From assembly GCF_024347315.1 (NCBI RefSeq), contig NZ_AP025460.1, positions 62,001 to 126,000 on the forward strand: 64,000 nucleotides of DNA, in the 5' to 3' direction. Made by a program: the position numbers and the translations under genes. The notes under the pieces were generated by a model. The model worked only from the letters and a program-made list of their open reading frames with translations, had not been told where the DNA came from and made no database searches. How positions within the stretch are numbered: position 1 is the stretch's first letter; each line of letters starts with the position of its first letter. Below are positions 59,135 to 64,000 of the stretch, piece after piece. Origin of the DNA: Vibrio atlanticus. Its GTDB lineage: Bacteria; Pseudomonadota; Gammaproteobacteria; Enterobacterales; Vibrionaceae.

Positions 59135-59617
59135 ATGAGAAATATAATTGAACCACTCCAAGCGTGGTGGACTTCAATAAGTCAAAGAGAGCAACGATTA
59201 GTCGTTGGTTGCTCAATTTTATTGGTAGTAGGTATCGTTTATTGGGGGCTAATACAGCCCCTCAGTCAGCGAGCTGAACTGGCACAGAGTCGCATTCAAA
59301 GTGAAAAGCAACTACTGGCTTGGGTTACCAATAAAGCCAATGAGGTGGTTGAACTAAGAGGCAATGGTGGCATTAGTGCTAGTCAGCCTCTGAATCAATC
59401 CGTGCCTGCATCTATGCGTCGCTTCAAGATCGAATTGATACGAGTGCAACCACGTGGCGAGATGCTGCAAGTGTGGATTAAACCTTTGCCATTTAATCAA
59501 TTTGTTGATTGGCTGACATACCTGAAAGAAAAGCAGGGTGTTGAGGTTGAGTTTATGGATATTGATCGCTCTGATAGCCTTGGGGTTATTGACGTCAACC
59601 GACTACAGTTTAAATGA
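59135..59617 (+). CDS. epsM: Type II secretion protein EpsM (GspM)
   Basis: A 160-residue bitopic protein that pairs with EpsL. It has a short cytoplasmic start (MRNIIEPLQAWWTSISQREQRL), one membrane helix (~25-45, VVGCSILLVVGIVYWGLIQP), a helical region (LSQRAELAQSRIQSEKQLLAWV) and a ferredoxin-like periplasmic domain ending DRSDSLGVIDVNRLQFK. ATG 59135 follows AAGGAG. Confidence 0.95.
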   Translation: MRNIIEPLQAWWTSISQREQRLVVGCSILLVVGIVYWGLIQPLSQRAELAQSRIQSEKQLLAWVTNKANEVVELRGNGGISASQPLNQSVPASMRRFKIELIRVQPRGEMLQVWIKPLPFNQFVDWLTYLKEKQGVEVEFMDIDRSDSLGVIDVNRLQFK

Positions 59618-59624
59618 GGTTAAT

Positions 59625-60404
59625 GTGAAACGCGGTTTATCTTTTAAGTATGGTTTGTTATTTAGCAGCATCTTTATCGTTTTTTTCTCGGTAAGTTTGT
59701 TGCTGCACTTGCCGGCTTCTTTTGTTCTCAAACATGCGCCCGTTGTACGAGGTTTAAGCATTGAAGGTGTTGAGGGCACGGTTTGGCAAGGTCGCGCTAA
59801 CAATATTGCGTGGCAGCGTGTCAATTACGGCTCAGTGCAGTGGGACTTCCAGTTCTCTAAGCTATTCCAAGCCAAAGCAGAACTTGCGGTTCGCTTTGGA
59901 CGTAACAGCGACATGAACTTATCTGGTAAAGGGCTTGTCGGGTATAGCATGAGCGGTGCTTACGCGGAAAACTTAGTGGCATCAATGCCAGCTAGTAACG
60001 TGATGAAGTATGCGCCAGCGATACCTGTGCCAGTGTCTATTGCAGGACAAGTTGAACTGACTATCAAACATGCGGTTCATGCTCAACCTTGGTGCCAATC
60101 GGGTGAAGGTACGCTTGCTTGGTCTGGCGCTGCGGTTGATTCTCCGGTTGGCTCGTTAGATTTTGGCCCTGTGATTGCTGACATCAGTTGTGAAAACAGC
60201 ACTGTTTCAGCGAAAGGTAATCAGAAGAGTGCTCAAGTTGATAGTGAGTTTTCTGCGAGCGTAACGCCAAATCAAAGCTACACCTCGGCCGCATGGTTTA
60301 AACCGGGCGCTGAATTCCCACCTGCGATGCAGAGTCAGCTTAAGTGGTTGGACAACCCTGATAGCCAAGGTAAATACCAATTTACTTATCAAGGCCGTTT
60401 TTAG
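59625..60404 (+). CDS. epsN: Type II secretion protein EpsN (GspN)
   Basis: GspN is an inner-membrane accessory subunit found in some type II systems. The 259-residue protein has an N-terminal membrane helix (~8-30, YGLLFSSIFIVFFSVSLLLHLP) and a beta-rich periplasmic part (VEGTVWQGRANNIAWQRVNYGSVQWDFQ, GYSMSGAYAENLVASM). Start GTG 59625 follows GAGGT; an in-frame extension upstream would overlap epsM strongly. Last gene of the operon; no gspO or gspAB is found here. Confidence 0.9.
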   Translation: MKRGLSFKYGLLFSSIFIVFFSVSLLLHLPASFVLKHAPVVRGLSIEGVEGTVWQGRANNIAWQRVNYGSVQWDFQFSKLFQAKAELAVRFGRNSDMNLSGKGLVGYSMSGAYAENLVASMPASNVMKYAPAIPVPVSIAGQVELTIKHAVHAQPWCQSGEGTLAWSGAAVDSPVGSLDFGPVIADISCENSTVSAKGNQKSAQVDSEFSASVTPNQSYTSAAWFKPGAEFPPAMQSQLKWLDNPDSQGKYQFTYQGRF

Positions 60405-60442
60405 CTAAATAGCTAAGGGTTACTAAACGACGAAATATAAAT

Positions 60443-60474
60443 AAAACGGGCACCTCAGTGAGGTGCCCGTTTTA
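60443..60474. terminator. Bidirectional terminator between eps operon and cysQ
   Basis: AAAACGGGCACCT and AGGTGCCCGTTTT form a 13-bp stem with T and A runs, between convergent genes. Confidence 0.92.
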
Positions 60475-60525
60475 TTTGTTCTGAGAATCTAGAGGATATC
60501 TGACGGTTAAAGAGAGCAAGTAAGC

Positions 60526-61353
60526 CTAGTCTTTACCTTGCAAGATTTCTGCCCACGGTAAGTCAGCATCACCAAGTACAATGAAGTTCGGGTTCTCAAG
60601 CGTCTCTCTTTCATTGTACGAAAGCGGCTCTAACTGGGTACTTAAGATACGTCCGCCAGCTTCTTCAACAATGCACTGGGTTGCTGCGGTATCCCACTCT
60701 CCGGTTGGTCCAATACGTAGATAACAATCGACAGCTCCTTCTGCGACTAAACATGCCTTAAGCGCAGCAGAGCCAAGAGGAACTAAGTCGTAGTTCCAAG
60801 CAGAGCTCATACGGTTAGTGATTCGATTGATGTCTTGGCGACGGCTGATTGCCATCGCGATCGATTGGTTTGGTAGCTCGTGACGGTGCGTTTTGATTTT
60901 AACGCTGTCATTAAGGTCTGGAATTTTCCAAGCGCCTTTACCACTGTAAGCGTAATAGCTCACACCTGAAACCGGTGCGTACACGACGCCCATTACCGGC
61001 TTGTTGTGTTCGATTAGGGCAATGATTGTCGCGAAATCGCCACTTCGTGCGATGAACTCCTGTGTACCGTCCAGCGGGTCAACCAACCAGTAGCGATCCC
61101 ATTGAGAACGTTGCTCTAGGCTGATATCAGCGGCTTCTTCCGATAACACCGGAATATCAGGTGTCAGTTCGCTAAGTTTTTTCGAGATCAGTTTATGAGC
61201 GGCGAGATCAGCACTAGTGACGGGCGTATCATCACTCTTGGTAAACTCTTCGTAATCTTTTTTCTCGTAGATCTCTAAGATCAGTTGCCCAGCAGAGCGA
61301 GCAATCTCAATGACAGAGGGCAGCAGGTGAGACAAATCTTTTGTTATTGGCAT
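60526..61353 (-). CDS. cysQ: 3'(2'),5'-bisphosphate nucleotidase CysQ
   Basis: CysQ turns 3'-phosphoadenosine-5'-phosphate, a by-product of sulfate assimilation, into AMP. The 275-residue protein has the lithium-sensitive phosphatase motifs: SEE near 71, DPLDGTQEF (92-100, metal ligands) and the second motif EWDTAATQCIVEEAGG. It follows nudE by 36 bp, a linkage also found in other gammaproteobacteria. Confidence 0.95.
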   Translation of the reverse strand: MPITKDLSHLLPSVIEIARSAGQLILEIYEKKDYEEFTKSDDTPVTSADLAAHKLISKKLSELTPDIPVLSEEAADISLEQRSQWDRYWLVDPLDGTQEFIARSGDFATIIALIEHNKPVMGVVYAPVSGVSYYAYSGKGAWKIPDLNDSVKIKTHRHELPNQSIAMAISRRQDINRITNRMSSAWNYDLVPLGSAALKACLVAEGAVDCYLRIGPTGEWDTAATQCIVEEAGGRILSTQLEPLSYNERETLENPNFIVLGDADLPWAEILQGKD

Positions 61354-61389
61354 AAATATTCTCTTACTCTTCGAGTGATTCTGACTGTT

Positions 61390-61950
61390 TTAATTATTGT
61401 TTAATACGCGAAGGGCTAATAGTAGGGCGGTAATACTGCGAGCCTCACAGAAGTCGAGATGCGTTAACAGTTCTTCGGCTTGAGCAAGTGGCCAACGTAC
61501 GATGTCTAGAGGCTCTGGTTCATCACCTTCTAGTTTCTCTGGGTAGAGCTCTTCTGCGATAAACAGCGTCATTTTGCTAGAGAAATAAGAGGGTGCAAGG
61601 ATCACTTCTTTTAGAGGAGTAAGCTTGTTGGCACCAAAGCCAATCTCTTCTTTTAGTTCACGAACGGCGGCTTCATTTGGTTGTTCGCCTGGATCAATTA
61701 GACCTTTTGGGAAGCCGAGTTCATAGCGCTCTGTACCCGCAGCGTATTCACGTACTAACAGAATATCGCCTTGTTCAGTAATCGGAACCATCATGACTGC
61801 GTTTCGGCCGCTGGGCTTCATACGTTCGTAAGTGCGCTCTTCACCGTTTGAAAAGCGTAAATCGAGAGACTCGATCGAGAACAGTTTTGATTGAGCGACA
61901 GTTTGCTGAGCCAAAATTTCTGGTTTGGTCCTTTTTGTCATTGCGCTCAC
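61390..61950 (-). CDS. nudE: ADP-compounds hydrolase NudE
   Basis: NudE hydrolyses ADP-ribose, Ap3A and NADH. The Nudix box is complete: GFPKGLIDPGEQPNEAAVRELKEEIGFGA fits G-5x-E-7x-REUxEExGU. The N-terminal domain has FSNGEERTYERMKPSGRNAVMMVPI. Length 186 agrees with E. coli. First gene of a nudE-cysQ unit. Translation may begin at codon 1 or at the ATG three codons on. Confidence 0.94.
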   Translation of the reverse strand: MSAMTKRTKPEILAQQTVAQSKLFSIESLDLRFSNGEERTYERMKPSGRNAVMMVPITEQGDILLVREYAAGTERYELGFPKGLIDPGEQPNEAAVRELKEEIGFGANKLTPLKEVILAPSYFSSKMTLFIAEELYPEKLEGDEPEPLDIVRWPLAQAEELLTHLDFCEARSITALLLALRVLNNN

Positions 61951-62286
61951 TCCTTAACTCATTGGAATTCTTTCTTATAAAGTCATTCTAATATAGGGGA
62001 AATGACGGTGAGTTCCTAGATCCCAGCTTTCATATCCTAGAATTATTGGAGCAGGAACCGATTGCGATCACTTGAATACCTTACTGCAAATGGTAACGCC
62101 TCACTATTGTTGGTATTGAACGGGAAATATACGGTTCAGGAGTGCTTCTGCTGTTTTAAACACAAAAAAAGGTTGATGCTTGCGCATCAACCTTTTGATT
62201 GAATCTTTAACTATCTACTGGCTAAGACTATATGAGTGCTTAGTCGTAGGAGCACTTAGTTGTAAAGTGCCTAGTAGTAAACATGA
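61951..62286. other. nudE-nfuA gap
   Basis: Holds the nfuA terminator and a set of degenerate repeats next to the nfuA stop. The part near nudE presumably carries its promoter. I see no gene. Confidence 0.5.
62164..62195 (-). terminator. nfuA terminator
   Basis: GGTTGATGC and GCATCAACC pair perfectly around TTGC; on the minus strand seven T residues follow. Confidence 0.9.
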
Positions 62287-62295
62287 TTAGTAGTA
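62231..62295. repeat. Four degenerate 15-16 bp repeats at the nfuA stop
   Basis: Each unit contains TAGT(C/T/A)GTA: around 62238, 62254, 62270 and 62287. The last unit covers the final Tyr-Tyr-stop codons of nfuA on the minus strand, and the others repeat the pattern downstream of the stop. Confidence 0.6.
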
Positions 62296-62871
62296 AGAGT
62301 GCTCACCGCGATCGTGTTCAGTTGCATCACGAACTGCTGTCAATTCACCTTCGAATTGTTGAAGAAGTTCTTTCTCGATGCCTTCTTTTAGCGTTACATC
62401 AACCATTGAGCAACCGTTACAACCACCGCCGAATGCAACGATAGCAGCACCTTCTTCAGTGATCTCTACTAGGCTAACGTGACCGCCGTGGCCAGCAAGC
62501 TGTGGGTTCACTTGGGTTTGGATTGCATACTCAACACGCTCTATCAGAGTTGCGTCGTCTGATACTTTACGCATTTTAGCGTTTGGTGCTTTAAGCGTTA
62601 GTTGAGAGCCCATTTTGTCAGTCACGAAGTCAATCTCAGCTTCGTCTAGGAATGGCAGGCTTAACTCATCTACGTATGCAGAGAATGCTTCGAAAGACAG
62701 TTTTGTATCAGACGCTTCGATAGCATCTGTTGGGCAGTAAGAAACACCACACTCAGCGTTTTGTGTGCCTGGGTTTACCACGAACACACGAATGTTTGTA
62801 CCTTCAGGCTGCTGTGACAGCAGATTGGCAAAGTGAGTTTGAGCTGTTTCTGTAATAGTAATATTTGACAC
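62287..62871 (-). CDS. nfuA: Iron-sulfur scaffold/carrier protein NfuA
   Basis: NfuA carries 4Fe-4S clusters to target enzymes under iron or oxidative stress. The N-terminal degenerate A-type domain ([21 protein letters not shown]) and the C-terminal Nfu domain with the cluster ligands CNGC in [20 protein letters not shown] are complete, ending RGEHSYY as in E. coli. The start is GTG 62871, with AGG upstream; a longer in-frame extension to 63024 lies in the gntX-nfuA gap and has no relative. Product 194 residues. Confidence 0.96.
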   Translation of the reverse strand: MSNITITETAQTHFANLLSQQPEGTNIRVFVVNPGTQNAECGVSYCPTDAIEASDTKLSFEAFSAYVDELSLPFLDEAEIDFVTDKMGSQLTLKAPNAKMRKVSDDATLIERVEYAIQTQVNPQLAGHGGHVSLVEITEEGAAIVAFGGGCNGCSMVDVTLKEGIEKELLQQFEGELTAVRDATEHDRGEHSYY

Positions 62872-62980
62872 GACGAATACCTGAGTAGATTTGTAGGTTA
62901 TTAGCGCCATTCTACTCCTGTCAGACTTGTAATTCAGCCCTTTTTTGTTGGATTGCTGTACAAGTATCGATTCACAGCTT

Positions 62981-63694
62981 CTATCCAGAGGGCTCAGGAG
63001 TGCGGCAGATGCAGTAAATATCAATCCTTTTCACACCTACTTCAAGTAGTAATTGGCATAATTGATACACTGTACTGCCTGTGGTTACAACATCATCAAT
63101 TATCGCGACGTGAGAAGGGATAGCTCCTTGAAAGTCTTGTTTTCGAAGCGTAAAAGCACTCTTTAGATTGTGTAATCGTGCGGATTTAGTTAGCCCTTGC
63201 TGAGAAGCCGTTGGGCGAATTCGACGGAACAGCACCTCATCTTTAACGCCAAGTTCTCGAGCTGTGTAATTAGCAAGTAACTGACTTTGATTAAAGCCAC
63301 GATGAATATATCGACGCCAATGCAAAGGGACACTGGTGATCAGCGGAGCAGGGTGCTCGATACGTGAAGCCAATAACTTTGACAGATCGCGTGCAAACCA
63401 AAACTTATCGGCGTACTTCATTTGCTGAATGTAACCTGCGGTTGGAAAGCTGTAGTCCCCAACACAATAGAGACGATGCCAAGGTGGAGGCTGTGATAAA
63501 CATTGCCCGCACTGATCTACTGTGATCAGTGTTTTTAAGCCACATCGTTGGCAGCGAGGAACTGGATCAAAGAGTTTGAGACAAGAATTACACCATCTAG
63601 GGTGAGTATCGCTGTGCGACTTATCTAGCTTACACAGGTCGCATTGAGGTGTGACCAGACGTGGTGTGTGTTTTTGTAGCCAATCGGATAACAT
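62981..63694 (-). CDS. gntX: ComF/GntX-family phosphoribosyltransferase-like protein
   Basis: A 237-residue protein with an N-terminal zinc module (CDLC, CNSC, CQRC and CGQC) and a phosphoribosyltransferase fold ending in the PRPP loop [35 protein letters not shown] is the family signature. ComF proteins act in DNA uptake in naturally competent bacteria; in vibrios, which take up DNA on chitin, such a role is possible but untested for this gene. Divergent from bioH, as in E. coli. Confidence 0.92.
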   Translation of the reverse strand: MLSDWLQKHTPRLVTPQCDLCKLDKSHSDTHPRWCNSCLKLFDPVPRCQRCGLKTLITVDQCGQCLSQPPPWHRLYCVGDYSFPTAGYIQQMKYADKFWFARDLSKLLASRIEHPAPLITSVPLHWRRYIHRGFNQSQLLANYTARELGVKDEVLFRRIRPTASQQGLTKSARLHNLKSAFTLRKQDFQGAIPSHVAIIDDVVTTGSTVYQLCQLLLEVGVKRIDIYCICRTPEPSG

Positions 63695-63787
63695 AGCTCG
63701 TGATGCTTTTGGGTTATGGTGTTCCTTTTACTCACAATACTGAAAAGCGCGGATTATCGCTGATGGAAAAAGTAGGGAATATCGAGA

Positions 63788-64000
63788 ATGAGTGACACGT
63801 TATATTGGCATGTTTCTGGGCAAGGGCCTGATTTAGTGTTGGTTCACGGCTGGGGAATGAACGGTGCGGTATGGCAACAAACCGTTGATGCATTACAAGC
63901 TGATTTTCGAGTGCATGTTGTCGATTTACCAGGGTATGGACACAGCGCGCACTGCCACGCTCAAGATCTTGAAGAGATAGCTCAGCAACTATTGGCCGAC
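63788..64000 (+). CDS. bioH: Pimeloyl-ACP methyl ester esterase BioH, 5' part
   Basis: BioH removes the methyl group from pimeloyl-ACP methyl ester in biotin synthesis. Only the first 71 codons are inside the window; the frame runs off the right edge. It begins [30 protein letters not shown], with the oxyanion-hole HGWGMN, then [10 protein letters not shown], matching E. coli BioH in this part. The catalytic serine lies outside. Divergent from gntX. Confidence 0.93.
   Translation, partial: MSDTLYWHVSGQGPDLVLVHGWGMNGAVWQQTVDALQADFRVHVVDLPGYGHSAHCHAQDLEEIAQQLLAD

Noticed and set aside
62872..63024. Extended N-terminus of NfuA
   Set aside because: It has no counterpart in E. coli NfuA; GTG 62871 gives the expected length.

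Overview
The window is a piece of the main chromosome of a Vibrio (Vibrionaceae, Gammaproteobacteria). This rests on protein content (complete eps/gsp type II secretion operon, UspB, UbiE-UbiJ-UbiB beside tatABC, NfuA-GntX-BioH, glnA-glnL-glnG) and on three recognisable Hfq/CsrA-class RNAs (RyhB, Spot 42, a CsrC-like RNA). Most of it is conserved core genome. The clear mobile DNA is one IS4-family element (43694-45169).

Layout. 1-8.3 kb: end of a c-di-GMP GGDEF-EAL protein, rsmJ, a small Fur-box-preceded cysteine/lysine-rich gene, a drug/metabolite exporter, the stress/iron group uspA-ftnA-uspB, a BaiN-like flavoprotein, a small membrane-protein gene broken by an 8-bp tandem repeat, and a second EamA exporter. 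8.4-15.7 kb: rmuC, the ubiquinone genes ubiE-ubiJ-ubiB, then tatABC and tatD. 15.9-21.2 kb: hemB, a GNAT gene, ryhB under tandem Fur boxes, a DnaA-box/GATC-rich stretch, polA and spf. 21.4-27.7 kb: a membrane coiled-coil protein, engB, cytochrome c4, the CsrC-like RNA, a methyltransferase, yihI, a DUF2489 gene and hemN.

27.8-36 kb, mostly minus strand: a dCache-GGDEF-EAL protein, glnG, glnL, a DUF4124 protein and glnA, with NtrC sites and a sigma-54 promoter at glnA and another NtrC site at glnL. 36-43.6 kb: typA, a P-loop ATPase with a DUF2959 lipoprotein, yihY, dtd, a GNAT-thioesterase fusion and a long AsmA-like protein. The IS4-family element follows, then pckA, hslO and hslR. 48.8-60.4 kb: epsC to epsN, tightly packed and partly overlapping. 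60.5-64 kb: nudE-cysQ, gntX, nfuA and the start of bioH.

The genes form several functional groups: iron and haem (ryhB, ftnA, hemB, hemN, nfuA, a Fur-box gene), nitrogen control (glnALG), carbon and global control (Spot 42, CsrC-like RNA, pckA), protein export (Tat, then type II secretion, which can take folded Tat substrates onward), and c-di-GMP turnover.

The most unusual signals are short degenerate tandem repeats (8 to 32 bp) placed at gene ends, gene starts and gene junctions: at the rsmJ stop, in the broken gene at 6.8 kb, between tatB and tatC, after the DUF2489 gene, in the leader-peptide codons of two neighbouring pseudopilins (epsI, epsJ), and at the nfuA stop. The DnaA-box/GATC cluster before polA is the second item worth testing. 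I did not find a defence island, prophage, CRISPR array, tRNA or rRNA gene.
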